Of a DNA stretch of 64,000 bases, positions 1 through 8,744 are shown piece by piece. How positions within the stretch are numbered: position 1 is the stretch's first letter; the number at the start of each line of letters is the position of its first letter. The notes beneath the pieces were generated by a model that saw nothing but the letters and a program-made list of their open reading frames with translations, was not told the DNA's origin and did not search any database. The translations under genes and the position numbers were made by a program. The DNA is from Candidatus Bathyarchaeia archaeon (GTDB lineage: Archaea > Thermoproteota > Bathyarchaeia > Bathyarchaeales > DTEX01). The DNA lies in assembly GCA_038882715.1 (NCBI GenBank), contig JAVZNR010000001.1, forward strand, positions 78,313-142,312. Direction: 5' to 3'.

Positions 1-747
1 GGCTGCAACTGCCACTGTCTACACTGCTGGAGAATGCACTCCGGCGATAGGGAGGGGCTGGTTTGGAAGGAGTTTCCGCTGGAAACCGAAGAGTTTGATG
101 AGCCCTCTGAGATCATTGATGAGTTAATTGAGAAGAGAAAAGATCTCCTTTCAGGTTGGGGAGGAAACCCGAGGGTTGATGGGAGAAAGCTTGAAGAAGC
201 GTTAAGGCCAACGATGATGACTATGAGCCTAACTGGTGAGCCAACGCTTTACCCAAAGATCTCTGAGCTTATATTTGAAGCAAGAAAGAGGGGGATGATA
301 ACCTTTCTAGTGACGAATGGAACCATGCCTGAAATTCTAGAGAAAATGGATCCGCTGCCCTTTCAGCTCTACATTAGCGTGCTGGCGCCGGATAAAAACA
401 CTTACATTAAAGTTGCTAGACCGCTTATTAGAGATGCTTGGGAGCGTTTAAATAAGACGCTGGAGCTTCTCCCAAGCCTAGAGACGCGTAGGGTTTTAAG
501 GTTAACGGTTATTAGGGGCTGGAACACGCATAATATTGAGGGCTACTCGAAGATAATTGAGAAGAGTAGGCCAGATTTCATTGAGGTTAAGGCGTATGAA
601 TGGGTTGGGCAGAGCCGCGAGAGATTGCCGAAAGAAGCCATGCCGTACATGAGGGATGTGGAAGAGATCGCATACAACATCGCGGATTTAACTGGATACG
701 AGATTAAGGGTAAGTATGAGCCGAGCGGCGCAGTTCTTCTCGCTTAA
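1..747 (+). CDS. taw1: tRNA 4-demethylwyosine synthase Taw1/TYW1 (5' truncated by window edge)
   Basis: Radical SAM enzyme that builds the tricyclic 4-demethylwyosine base on G37 of tRNA-Phe from N1-methylguanosine and pyruvate. The frame is open from base 1 and begins inside the radical SAM motif: a C-x3-C-x2-C arrangement followed by WR, the TYW1 signature. Further on are MSLTGEPTLYP (the GEP motif of radical SAM barrels) and a conserved FIEVKAYEWVG segment near the C-terminus. The N-terminal part lies outside the window, so the first in-window ATG at 34 is not the true start. Assignment to the archaeal Taw1 family is firm from these motifs. No downstream gene is obviously co-transcribed, because about 95 nt including a TATA-like element follow. 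Confidence 0.9.
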   Translation, partial: GCNCHCLHCWRMHSGDREGLVWKEFPLETEEFDEPSEIIDELIEKRKDLLSGWGGNPRVDGRKLEEALRPTMMTMSLTGEPTLYPKISELIFEARKRGMITFLVTNGTMPEILEKMDPLPFQLYISVLAPDKNTYIKVARPLIRDAWERLNKTLELLPSLETRRVLRLTVIRGWNTHNIEGYSKIIEKSRPDFIEVKAYEWVGQSRERLPKEAMPYMRDVEEIAYNIADLTGYEIKGKYEPSGAVLLA

Positions 748-786
748 TTTTCTATGCTGAGCGTAAAACGTAAGAGTGCGAATCAA

Positions 787-799
787 CTTAAATATTTTA
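787..799 (+). promoter_or_regulatory. TATA-box-like element upstream of the UPF0147 gene
   Basis: An A/T-only stretch (CTTAAATATTTTA) sits 44-56 nt before the ATG at 843, in an otherwise non-coding gap after taw1. Spacing and composition fit an archaeal TATA box with a short leader. Assigned by eye only. Confidence 0.4.
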
Positions 800-842
800 C
801 CAGTATCTAGTAGAGGCTATCAGCAGGTTTGGAGGCGTCTGC

Positions 843-1121
843 ATGGTAAGTAAGAAGAAGATGCAGGAGTATGAGGAGAAGATAAAGCAGGCTTTAGCGA
901 TTTTGAATCAAGTTTCAGAGGACACCACAACCCCAAGAAACATTAGGAGAACCGCTAAGGAAGCCATGAACATGCTTCAATCAACTCAATACACGCTCGG
1001 CGTTAGGGCTTCAAATGCTATATCCATAATAGACGAGATACTGCAGGATCCAAACATGCCGCCTTACACCCGAGTAAAGCTATGGAATGTGATGAGCCTA
1101 CTTGAGGGAATAAAAGATTAG
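843..1121 (+). CDS. UPF0147 family protein
   Basis: Small (92 aa) all-alpha protein of the archaeal UPF0147 family; its biochemical role is unknown. The recognisable core is the TTPRNIRRTAKEAMNML segment at residues ~28-44, followed by RASNAISIIDEILQDPNMP at ~56-74, which are family hallmarks. The ATG is preceded by a GGAGG ribosome site at 831-835 and by an A/T-rich promoter-like element near 790. The dehydrogenase gene starts 12 nt after the stop, so the two may be co-transcribed. In other archaea this family is widely conserved, which argues for a housekeeping role; that is inference. Confidence 0.8.
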   Translation: MVSKKKMQEYEEKIKQALAILNQVSEDTTTPRNIRRTAKEAMNMLQSTQYTLGVRASNAISIIDEILQDPNMPPYTRVKLWNVMSLLEGIKD

Positions 1122-1133
1122 GGTGGTGTAGGA

Positions 1134-2180
1134 TTGCCGAAAGAGCTGCTAGCCGTAGCGCCGGGAAAACCTGTTTTAGTAGAGTACGAGGAGCCTCCCC
1201 TCAAACCAAACCAAGTGAGGGTTAAGAGCATTTTCTCGGCGGAAAAGCATGGAACCACCCTGCTGATCTATAGGGGTTTATCGCCTTTCTCTGAGAAAGC
1301 CTTTGACCCCGACACGGGGCTATTTATGCCTAAATATGAGGGTAAAGGTTGGGCGATCTCATTTCCAATTAGGCTCGGTAACATGACCGTAGGCACGGTG
1401 ATTGAAGTTGGAAGCCAAGTTAAAAAATTTAAGCCGGGAGACAGGGTTTACGGCTACTTACCGATCCGTGAAACGCACACCGTTGATGAGGAGAAGATAG
1501 ATTCAGCTCCACCAGAGCTTAACGATGAGGAGATAGTCTGCATCGACCCAGCTGCCGTCGCCCTAATGGCTGTCCGTGAGGGACACGTTAGGCTCGGCGA
1601 CACTGTGGCGGTTTTCGGCCTTGGTGCGATAGGGCTAATGGCTGTTCAAATGGCTAAGCTTTCCGGAGCCATACTGGTGATAGGCGTAGAACCCATAGAG
1701 AAGAGGAGGAAGCTAGCTGAGCGGTATGGAGCGAACATAGTTATAAATCCGAGGGAACGTGACGCTGGTCTAGAAATTAGGAGGGCTACCGGCTGGAAAG
1801 GCGTGGACATATCCGTAGAAACAAGCGGATCCTACTCAGCCCTACATCAAGCTATCAGGGGGACAAGGTATGGCGGAACAATAGTGCCGGTCTCATGGTA
1901 TCATGGCGAAGCAAAGGGACTAAACCTAGGTGAAGAATGGCATTTCAATAGGCAAATAATGGTTTCAGGCGCGCGGGTTGAGAGCGAACCTTACAGGGAC
2001 TACCCCTCATGGGACAGAAAGAGGGTTTATGAAACCGTGATAAGTCTGTTTAAGCGGAAGCTTTTAAGAATCGACGGGATGCTTTCGCCAATAGTGCACT
2101 TTAAAGATGTTGTTGAAGCCTATAAAATAATTGATGAAAGACCAGAGGAAACAATTAAATTAGGCGTTAAATATAGTTAA
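1134..2180 (+). CDS. medium-chain dehydrogenase/reductase lacking zinc ligands
   Basis: NAD(P)-dependent oxidoreductase of the MDR (alcohol/sorbitol dehydrogenase-like) superfamily, 348 aa. The N-terminal GroES-like domain is followed by a Rossmann fold with VFGLGAIGLMAVQMAK (GxGxxG, residues ~160-175). The catalytic-zinc ligands are not conserved: the usual C-G-(T/S)-D is H-G-T-T (EKHGTTLLIYRG), and the usual G-H-E is G-N-M. No four-cysteine structural-zinc loop is visible. It is therefore more likely a zinc-free MDR reductase acting on a sugar-like or quinone-like substrate; the substrate cannot be told. Start is TTG at 1134 after a GGTGGT-like ribosome site; translation is probably coupled to the upstream UPF0147 gene. 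Confidence 0.75.
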   Translation: MPKELLAVAPGKPVLVEYEEPPLKPNQVRVKSIFSAEKHGTTLLIYRGLSPFSEKAFDPDTGLFMPKYEGKGWAISFPIRLGNMTVGTVIEVGSQVKKFKPGDRVYGYLPIRETHTVDEEKIDSAPPELNDEEIVCIDPAAVALMAVREGHVRLGDTVAVFGLGAIGLMAVQMAKLSGAILVIGVEPIEKRRKLAERYGANIVINPRERDAGLEIRRATGWKGVDISVETSGSYSALHQAIRGTRYGGTIVPVSWYHGEAKGLNLGEEWHFNRQIMVSGARVESEPYRDYPSWDRKRVYETVISLFKRKLLRIDGMLSPIVHFKDVVEAYKIIDERPEETIKLGVKYS

Positions 2181-2210
2181 AAATGAAGGTTTGGGGAAGG
2201 ATTTAGCTTA

Positions 2211-3266
2211 ATGATTAGACGTGAAGCAATGCTATATGAGCTGCTCCAAGGTAACAGGGTTAAGTGTAACCTCTGCGCTCGCAGATGCATAATATCTGAT
2301 GGCGGAATGGGATTCTGTGGGGTCAGGAAAAATGAGGGTGGAAAACTCTATGCGCTGAATTATGCGATGGCTTGCGCAGCCAACGTTGACCCAATTGGCA
2401 AGAAACCGCTGTCGCATTTCCATCCCGGAGCGCTCGTGATGTCGATAGCAACTGTTGGATGCAATTTCAGATGCCAGTTCTGCGATAATTGGAGCATAAG
2501 TCAAGAGAAGGACATTATAGGCAGGAGTCTTCCACCCGAAGATGTCGTTAAAGCTGCTATTGAGAATAGTTGCCACGGGATAAGCTACACTTACACTGAA
2601 CCAACAATCTTTTTTGAGTACGCTTATGATACAGCTGTCTTAGCCCATGAGCACGGTCTCTTTAATACGTTCGTCACAAACGGCTATATGACCCCCGAAG
2701 CCATTGAAGCTATTGCGCCATACTTGGACGCTGCAACAGTCGACTTTAAGGGTGGAGGAGACCCAGAGTTCTACAGGAAGTTTTCCATGGTTCCATCAGT
2801 TGAGCCGATCTTCGAAGCCTTGAAGGAGATGAAAAGGAGGAACATACATATTGAGGTGACGAATCTCGTTGTGCCGAAAATAGGCGATTCTATAGAGAGA
2901 ATAAGGGAGCTGGCTTCATGGATTAGAGAGAATCTGAGCGAGGATACGCCGCTTCATCTGTTGAGGTTCCATCCAGACTACAAGCTGACGGACATACCGT
3001 CCACAGAGATCAAAACCCTTGAGAAAGCATATGAGGCGGCTAAGGAGGCGGGGTTAAACTATGTTTACTTAGGGAATGTTCCCGGCCACAAGTATGAGAA
3101 CACGTATTGTCCAAGCTGCCAAGAGCTAATAATAAAGAGATACGGTTTCGATATAATAAGGTGGAATTTAACGGCTGATATGAGATGCTCTAAGTGCGGT
3201 AAACAAATAGCGATTAAAGGAAAATTCCATAGATCAGGACTAACATTTCCATTTTCAATAATCTAG
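2211..3266 (+). CDS. amrS: AmrS-like radical SAM enzyme (AmmeMemoRadiSam family, PflA-like)
   Basis: Cytoplasmic radical SAM protein of 351 aa. A cysteine-rich N-terminus (C19, C22, C26, C36) precedes the radical SAM motif C84-x3-C88-x2-C91 (GCNFRCQFCDNW). The sequence NVDPIGKKPLSHFHPG just before it is typical of the AmmeMemoRadiSam-system radical SAM proteins, often annotated as pyruvate-formate-lyase activating enzyme-like. A C-terminal C-x2-C plus C-x2-C pair (YCPSCQ and MRCSKCGKQ) suggests an added zinc ribbon or auxiliary cluster. The usual partners (Memo and AMMECR1 proteins) are not in this window. ATG start. The physiological substrate is unknown. Confidence 0.85.
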   Translation: MIRREAMLYELLQGNRVKCNLCARRCIISDGGMGFCGVRKNEGGKLYALNYAMACAANVDPIGKKPLSHFHPGALVMSIATVGCNFRCQFCDNWSISQEKDIIGRSLPPEDVVKAAIENSCHGISYTYTEPTIFFEYAYDTAVLAHEHGLFNTFVTNGYMTPEAIEAIAPYLDAATVDFKGGGDPEFYRKFSMVPSVEPIFEALKEMKRRNIHIEVTNLVVPKIGDSIERIRELASWIRENLSEDTPLHLLRFHPDYKLTDIPSTEIKTLEKAYEAAKEAGLNYVYLGNVPGHKYENTYCPSCQELIIKRYGFDIIRWNLTADMRCSKCGKQIAIKGKFHRSGLTFPFSII

Positions 3267-3343
3267 CTTTCAATTATAAGCGCACACCGTTTTTCTAAAT
3301 TAGTTTAATAAGTTAGGGTATTGTAGAAGAAGTTTGGAGGACA

Positions 3344-4645
3344 ATGAGTATGAAGATGAGCGCCATAGATGTTTGGAAATTAGATGTGGGCGTAGGGCCA
3401 GCTGAGCACGGAGTTTATGTGGACGGATACCTTTATCTCGCCCCCACCTTCAGGGATGAGTTTTGGAAAGTTGACCCTGAAACCGGGGCCATATTGGATA
3501 GATTTAGGATGCCGGGCCATGTTTGGGGCGCTCCATTAGTAGACGGATCTGGGCTTTACGGCGCTTCAACCGGGGGAGACTTGATAAAATTTAGGCACGA
3601 TGGTGTTGTTGTGTGGAGGGTAAATACAGGTTTAGACGACTTTATAGCTGAAGCCGTTGTTGAGGCCTGGGGCAAATGCCTAGCAGTACAGTATCCGAAG
3701 GGAATAGCCCTCGTGGATAAGGCTGCTGGAGAAATATTGTGGGTTGATGAGTGGAGCCCTGAGGCGCCCGGAGGTCAGGAACCGACATTCGATCAAGAGA
3801 CCGGTGTCCTATGGGTCTGCCGGCCGACGGCGGAAAATGGGCTTGTCGCCTACGATGCAGGCGGCGAAAAAGTCCATTTGATTAATCTTCCCTCTCCACC
3901 AACCACTTATGCATGTCCGCAGATTTGGTCCGGCTACATCGTTCTAGTATGTAGAAGGCATCTGGTGGTTTTAGATAGGGGATCCGGAAGAATACTGTGG
4001 GTTAGGGATTTCTCCACAGTTAATTATGGGGGAGAAGAACAGGATTCGTTAAGCGGCGGGCCCAGAACCCTAACGCACAATGGCAGGGTGATGGTTTGGA
4101 CGGCTGATGGGGTTTTCACATGCATCAGTATATCTAGTGGCGAAGAAATGTGGAGGCTAGATTTTAAGAGCCTTGGTTTCGCTTCCGCCGAATGTAGTGA
4201 CCCTTGGGGTTACGCTGGAGGGGCTGCCGTTGACGGCGTCTTCGTTATCCTTGGCAGAAACAACCTTCCGGAGGACGCTGGGTCGCCATTCTCAATCGAT
4301 AGAAATCGTCTATTCATGATAGATTATAATTCAGGAGAGATAGTATACGTCTCTAAACCAGTTTACCAGATGGCATGCTGCTGTAAACCGATAGTCGCGA
4401 AAGGTAAAGTTGTGATCGGGAGCTGGTATAAAGATTCCGAAGAAAGAACCTACAGGAACTTTTATAATTGCTGGCGAATTGTCCCTTTGGAGAGCGAACC
4501 AAGTGAAAGCAGAGTCGTATTAGACAGAGACTACGCATGGCTCGGAGGGCCGCACCATGGAGGATATTCAAGAGGCTGCCTACTTGGCGTAAAGAAGAAG
4601 CCAGCGAGAGAAGATGCCCATAACATGGCATGTTGTGGGGTTTAA
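3344..4645 (+). CDS. PQQ-like beta-propeller repeat protein with MACC motifs
   Basis: A 433-aa protein made of WD/PQQ-like blades. Repeated strands of the type GxxxWRxxTG (VWRVNTG, ILWVDEW, ILWVRDF, EMWRLDF) recur about every 40-50 residues, as in outer-membrane BamB-like and quinoprotein-like propellers. There is no signal peptide, so it is probably cytoplasmic. Two unusual cysteine clusters are present: QMACCCKP around residue 345 and NMACCGV as the last residues. They could bind metal or form disulfides; this is inference. ATG at 3344 follows a GGAGG site at 3336-3340. The PHP gene begins 12 nt downstream, suggesting one transcript. Confidence 0.65.
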   Translation: MSMKMSAIDVWKLDVGVGPAEHGVYVDGYLYLAPTFRDEFWKVDPETGAILDRFRMPGHVWGAPLVDGSGLYGASTGGDLIKFRHDGVVVWRVNTGLDDFIAEAVVEAWGKCLAVQYPKGIALVDKAAGEILWVDEWSPEAPGGQEPTFDQETGVLWVCRPTAENGLVAYDAGGEKVHLINLPSPPTTYACPQIWSGYIVLVCRRHLVVLDRGSGRILWVRDFSTVNYGGEEQDSLSGGPRTLTHNGRVMVWTADGVFTCISISSGEEMWRLDFKSLGFASAECSDPWGYAGGAAVDGVFVILGRNNLPEDAGSPFSIDRNRLFMIDYNSGEIVYVSKPVYQMACCCKPIVAKGKVVIGSWYKDSEERTYRNFYNCWRIVPLESEPSESRVVLDRDYAWLGGPHHGGYSRGCLLGVKKKPAREDAHNMACCGV

Positions 4646-4657
4646 TGAGGTTTCAGT

Positions 4658-5353
4658 TTGCGTCTAAAAATTGATTTACATGTTCACACATCTTATTCAG
4701 ATGGTTCCGGAACAATTAGAGAGATTCTTAAGGTTGCTGAGAACAAAGGCTTAGATGGTTTGGCTATAACTGACCACAGGGTTCTTGACGGTTATTTTGA
4801 AGCTAAATCTTACGGTAGCAGGTTAATCATTTTGCCCGGATACGAGGTTGCTACAGATGCTGGGCACGTCTTAATCATAGGTCTAGAAGAGGAGCTGCCG
4901 CCTAATGTTGGATTGAAGCGATTTATGTCTTATTCCGAAATCATAGATTGGGTTAGGCTTAACGATGGATTAGCTGTATTAGCGCATCCAGCTATCGAGA
5001 TGTTCAATTTTGATAGGTGGATGCGGAATAAACCAGACGCCGTAGAAGTTTTAAATTCCCTATATCCGCTTCAATACTTTGTTAAGAGAGGTTTAAACGT
5101 ATCTTTAAAGCTGGGCGTCGCAGGTGTCGGCGGAAGCGATGCACACAGCCCATCAAATGTTGGTAACGCATACACTATTTTGAATCTGGACGGTGAGCCA
5201 AGCGAAAGAAAAATTAAGGAAGCTATCAGGAGGAATAGGGCTACTTACAGCGGCTCATTAGCGCCCTTCTCCACTAGATTGAGAATAGGGGCTAGCTTTC
5301 TACTGTCAAGCATCACCCGCCGTATCACCAATAGCGCGTGGTGTGAGGCTTAG
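4658..5353 (+). CDS. PHP-domain phosphoesterase
   Basis: Metal-dependent phosphoesterase of the PHP superfamily, 231 aa. Motif I is DLHVHTSYSDG at residues ~5-15. It is followed by AITDHRVLDG, a third motif with LAHPAIEMFN, and a terminal GGSDAHSP, which together supply the His/Asp metal ligands. The fold would hydrolyse a phosphate ester of a small molecule or nucleotide (TrpH/YciV type); the substrate is unknown. Start is TTG at 4658, 7 nt after a TGAGG site that overlaps the end of the upstream propeller gene region, consistent with an operon. It ends head-to-head with the convergent sugar isomerase, leaving about 30 nt between stops. Confidence 0.8.
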   Translation: MRLKIDLHVHTSYSDGSGTIREILKVAENKGLDGLAITDHRVLDGYFEAKSYGSRLIILPGYEVATDAGHVLIIGLEEELPPNVGLKRFMSYSEIIDWVRLNDGLAVLAHPAIEMFNFDRWMRNKPDAVEVLNSLYPLQYFVKRGLNVSLKLGVAGVGGSDAHSPSNVGNAYTILNLDGEPSERKIKEAIRRNRATYSGSLAPFSTRLRIGASFLLSSITRRITNSAWCEA

Positions 5354-5384
5354 ATTTAACGTTAATATTGAAGGTGAAAATTTC

Positions 5385-6245
5385 TCAACATGGCAACCCA
5401 GCCTTTCTCCAAACAGTTTTTAAGGCCTCGCCTGTTACTTTCACAGCGTCTTCGGGCTTCATTCTATTGACTTTTTCGCTAAAGGGTTCAGGTGTCACCG
5501 GTCCCTCGTATCCCAGATCTCTTAATGTCTTAAGGAAGCCTACTAGATTAATTACATCAGTCTCTCCGGGTAAGCATCTCACGTTATCTACAAGCTTGTC
5601 CAGCGGAACATTCTCCGGGGCATCATTTATGTGAACATATATTATGTCTTTACCTCCAAGTTTCATAAGGTCTTCTATGGTCCCCCTAGACGCATACCAA
5701 TGCCAGCTATCTAGTAGGATACCCACGTTCTCGGCTTCAAGCGCCCTACATAGGGAGAGGAGCCCATCCAAGTCATATATAAAAGTGTATTTGCGCCCCA
5801 CTCTAAGCGACTCCGTGCCCACAAACTCCAGCCCAAGCGAGCATCCGTTCTCATATAGAATGTTAGCTATCGGTTTAAGCCTAGATATGTGCCATTTAAA
5901 GTTGTCTTCAAACGGTTTATCGTCTGAAAATGGCAGAATAAACGTTAGCGCTCTCGTACATTCTATTTCAGCGGCTAAGGAGGCTAGACGCCCCAATTCC
6001 TTTAACCCACTATTAAAGGTTTCCTTGTCGCCACGCCAGTCGAAGGGTAACCACCAGCCGCTTGGCTTTATCCCCTCTTCAGAAAACATTCTCTTCACGT
6101 AGCTTGGGGATCTCTCCTCAATAAGATTTGAGACTTCTGTTATATTTACTTCGACGCCTTGGAAGTCTCCAAGTTTAGCTAGCTTTATGTTTTCCTGTAA
6201 ACTTTTATGTATGCCTATGGCGTATGGACTTAAACTCCTAAACAT
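5385..6245 (-). CDS. sugar phosphate isomerase/epimerase (xylose isomerase-like TIM barrel)
   Basis: 286-aa protein of the AP-endonuclease-2/xylose-isomerase-like TIM-barrel superfamily (IolE/IolI type). Diagnostic elements are GLEFVGTESLRVGRKY (a Glu metal ligand), VGILLDSWHWYASRG (Asp/His), IIYVHINDAPENVP (His/Asp) and GYEGPVTPEPFS (C-terminal Glu). It would interconvert or dehydrate a sugar or inositol derivative. It lies 56 nt downstream of the Gfo/Idh/MocA oxidoreductase on the same strand, the pairing commonly seen in inositol or unusual-sugar catabolism, so co-transcription is likely. The exact substrate cannot be inferred. Confidence 0.8.
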   Translation of the reverse strand: MFRSLSPYAIGIHKSLQENIKLAKLGDFQGVEVNITEVSNLIEERSPSYVKRMFSEEGIKPSGWWLPFDWRGDKETFNSGLKELGRLASLAAEIECTRALTFILPFSDDKPFEDNFKWHISRLKPIANILYENGCSLGLEFVGTESLRVGRKYTFIYDLDGLLSLCRALEAENVGILLDSWHWYASRGTIEDLMKLGGKDIIYVHINDAPENVPLDKLVDNVRCLPGETDVINLVGFLKTLRDLGYEGPVTPEPFSEKVNRMKPEDAVKVTGEALKTVWRKAGLPC

Positions 6246-6301
6246 ACTAGTACATTTGCCTCCAGAAACCTTTTAAGCTTTCCTTAACACTGCGAACTGT
6301 T

Positions 6302-7312
6302 TTAATCAACTCGAACTTTTCCTCCAGCATTAACGCTTTTAACTATGGCGTCTAGGGTTTTCAGCGCATAGTAAGCGTCTTCCGCGTCCGCGTGTGGATG
6401 AGACCCCGAGAGAATGCACTGCGTAAAATGCTCAAGTTCCTCCACGTAGCCTGGGCGGGAGACGCCCCTATAATGGCTTCCATGCTCGAATATCAGGGTT
6501 TGTATAGCGGTTGGATCCGTCGGCTCCATCCATCCTTTTCTACTTGCATATCTCAGTCTCTTAAACTGTTCTGCCTCAGCCCATCCTTCCGTCCCCTGAA
6601 CTCCAACCCGCTCGTAGAAGATCGGTGAGCAGCCGCTTAAGGTAAATGAGCCTACAGCTCCGGAGGCAAACAGCAGGCTAGCCGACACCGCGAGCTTTCT
6701 CCCTTCCACCGCTATGCCCCTCGCCTCAACCTCAACTACTCTTCTCCCAAGAAACTGGAGACAGTCCATTGGATGAATCGCTTGGTTAAGCATGAATCCC
6801 CATAGGAAGGGTTGCCCCCAAGCCCCTCTGGTGTCCGGGGCTAGGTATGTGGCTTCTAAGCGGAAAATATCGCCGAAATCTTCCCTCTCAGATATCTTTT
6901 TGAGAGCTCTGTGGACTGGCATGTGTCGCCAATGCGTCCCAACCATGCAAATTTTCCCGGAGGATTTCATCGCTTCATAAATTCTTCCCGCGCCGTCCAG
7001 CGTTAAGGACGGCGGCTTCTCTATGAACACATTTACGCCCTTCTTTAGACATGCGATCCCTAATTCCTCATGCATCTGTGGCGGCCCAACAATTATCACG
7101 CCGTCCGGAGACTCCTTATCTATCATTTCGCTGTAATCTATATACCATCTTTTAGCACCAAAGCGCCGCACAGCCTCTTTCGCTCTTCCCTCAACTAAAT
7201 CACAGGCAGCTACATACTCGATTTGTGGGATAAGCGCGGCAGCCGGCTGAAGACTCTCCATCGAGTGGTGCCCACATCCTATAAAACATATGCGCACTTT
7301 ATCCCGGCTCAT
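6302..7312 (-). CDS. Gfo/Idh/MocA family NAD(P)-dependent oxidoreductase
   Basis: 336-aa dehydrogenase with an N-terminal Rossmann fold (ICFIGCGHHSMESLQPAA, residues ~8-25). The family motif E-K-P-P-S at ~97-101 (VFIEKPPSLT) has the catalytic Lys. The C-terminal alpha/beta domain carries MLNQAIHPMDCLQFLG, with the substrate-site His. It probably oxidises a hydroxyl of a sugar, inositol or related polyol using NAD(P). It is the first gene of a two-gene minus-strand unit with the sugar isomerase. ATG start. The substrate is not identifiable from the sequence. Confidence 0.85.
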   Translation of the reverse strand: MSRDKVRICFIGCGHHSMESLQPAAALIPQIEYVAACDLVEGRAKEAVRRFGAKRWYIDYSEMIDKESPDGVIIVGPPQMHEELGIACLKKGVNVFIEKPPSLTLDGAGRIYEAMKSSGKICMVGTHWRHMPVHRALKKISEREDFGDIFRLEATYLAPDTRGAWGQPFLWGFMLNQAIHPMDCLQFLGRRVVEVEARGIAVEGRKLAVSASLLFASGAVGSFTLSGCSPIFYERVGVQGTEGWAEAEQFKRLRYASRKGWMEPTDPTAIQTLIFEHGSHYRGVSRPGYVEELEHFTQCILSGSHPHADAEDAYYALKTLDAIVKSVNAGGKVRVD

Positions 7313-7409
7313 CTAGATCACCAATTTAAACGTGAAACCAGATAGAAATTAGCTTTTAGGTGGTATTTAGTGATTTCCTAAAACTTTTGAAAACCCAGTA
7401 AATAATTTA

Positions 7410-8678
7410 TTAGGCAGCTGCTTTCAGGTTGATTCTCTTCAGTTCTTTCCTCAATATTAGCGGTGTTAAAGATGTTATCACGTTGGTTACTATAACGATA
7501 GTTGTTACAATTAAAGGATATAGGTTTGCTATGGCGATCTGACGCATGCTCATCTCATTGTAAACTACTATGCTTAATGTTGCGTTCGCTAATCCAGTTC
7601 CACACATTAAAGTCATAAGTTTTCTGTATTTTTGTAGCGTAGTGTTGCGGGTTGATATTTTAACCGCCAGGTCGCGAAGCAAAAGGTTCACTGACGTAAT
7701 TACTACAGCATAAATAAATCCGAGCATGTCGGGTACATATAGTAGACCTAAAATCACGAAGAAGAGTGCCTTAACAAGGAATGTTAATTCATTTTGGAAT
7801 CTCTTAATGTTCTCTATAAGGGCTTGTATGGATTTTGCATTTATATTTATGCCTAGATTTTTTATAGCTGTGAAATTTCCAAGCGTTATTCCGAAGACTA
7901 GGGCAGATAGGGAGCCGCTTCCACCAAGCATCTCCGTCCCAGCATAACATAGTATCAGCGCCGCAAGCGTGAGCATATAAGTGCACTCCTGCCCTTTAAT
8001 TATATCCAGAATTTTTATCCAAGCTGCGCCAACGATTACTCCTAAAAACATGCCGACAGCGAATTTAGCAATTAATGAAGACATTATTTCCTGAAGGTTA
8101 ATGAAGCCGCCGAAATATATGTCTAGGAGCATCATTACTAGGATTATGTTGAGAACGTCGGTAATAGTTGATTCCAAGGATAGAGTTGCCCTCACCTCAT
8201 CTGGCACCCTCATCCTCAATATTAATGGTATTATCACAACGGAGCTTGTTCCGGCGGTCATAGATCCAAGCATTAATCCCTCAAGCCAATCGAACCCCAT
8301 CATGAAGTAGCTTAAAAGCGGAACGAAAACCACGGCCAGAATGACATGCGTGAAAGCTAGCATAGCTGACCTAAAACTCTGCGAAAGAACTGTGCGGGCT
8401 TCTAGGTTTAGTCCCCCCTGAAAAAGAATTAGCGCCAAAGTTAAGGCTGAAAAGATCGGTGCCACCGATAAAAGATCCGCTGCTGAGAAAAACTTCAGTA
8501 GGGAGCCAAAAATGATGCCGATGAGTATTAGAAATAGAATATCTGGAAAACCCGTCTTCTTGAAGATAAAGTTGGCTAGAAAGCCAACAGATATTATTAC
8601 GCCAGCTGCCATAAAAACCATTTCAACATTAGCCATAGGGCTACGAACGCCCCTCTTAAGATTGGTTAGTAGGATCAT
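7410..8678 (-). CDS. cation/proton antiporter (CPA family, KefB/NhaP-like)
   Basis: 422-aa integral membrane protein with about 12 hydrophobic segments, starting with FMAAGVIISVGFLANFIF. Segment FPDILFLILIGIIFG is the conserved TM2 signature of CPA transporters. The GTSSVVIIPLIL and STITDVLNIILVMMLLD segments correspond to the unwound TM4/TM5 core with the conserved Asp. There is no TrkA-N domain at the C-terminus. It would exchange Na+ or K+ for H+ across the cytoplasmic membrane. An internal ATG (MANVEMVF) 14 codons in is an alternative start. It is divergent from the winged-helix regulator at 8745, with a short shared promoter region. Confidence 0.82.
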   Translation of the reverse strand: MILLTNLKRGVRSPMANVEMVFMAAGVIISVGFLANFIFKKTGFPDILFLILIGIIFGSLLKFFSAADLLSVAPIFSALTLALILFQGGLNLEARTVLSQSFRSAMLAFTHVILAVVFVPLLSYFMMGFDWLEGLMLGSMTAGTSSVVIIPLILRMRVPDEVRATLSLESTITDVLNIILVMMLLDIYFGGFINLQEIMSSLIAKFAVGMFLGVIVGAAWIKILDIIKGQECTYMLTLAALILCYAGTEMLGGSGSLSALVFGITLGNFTAIKNLGININAKSIQALIENIKRFQNELTFLVKALFFVILGLLYVPDMLGFIYAVVITSVNLLLRDLAVKISTRNTTLQKYRKLMTLMCGTGLANATLSIVVYNEMSMRQIAIANLYPLIVTTIVIVTNVITSLTPLILRKELKRINLKAAA

Positions 8679-8744
8679 ACCTCTTTTATCTTTTTTATAC
8701 TGAGGTAAGGCTATTTATTATTTTTGGAGCTCGGAGATAAGTGG

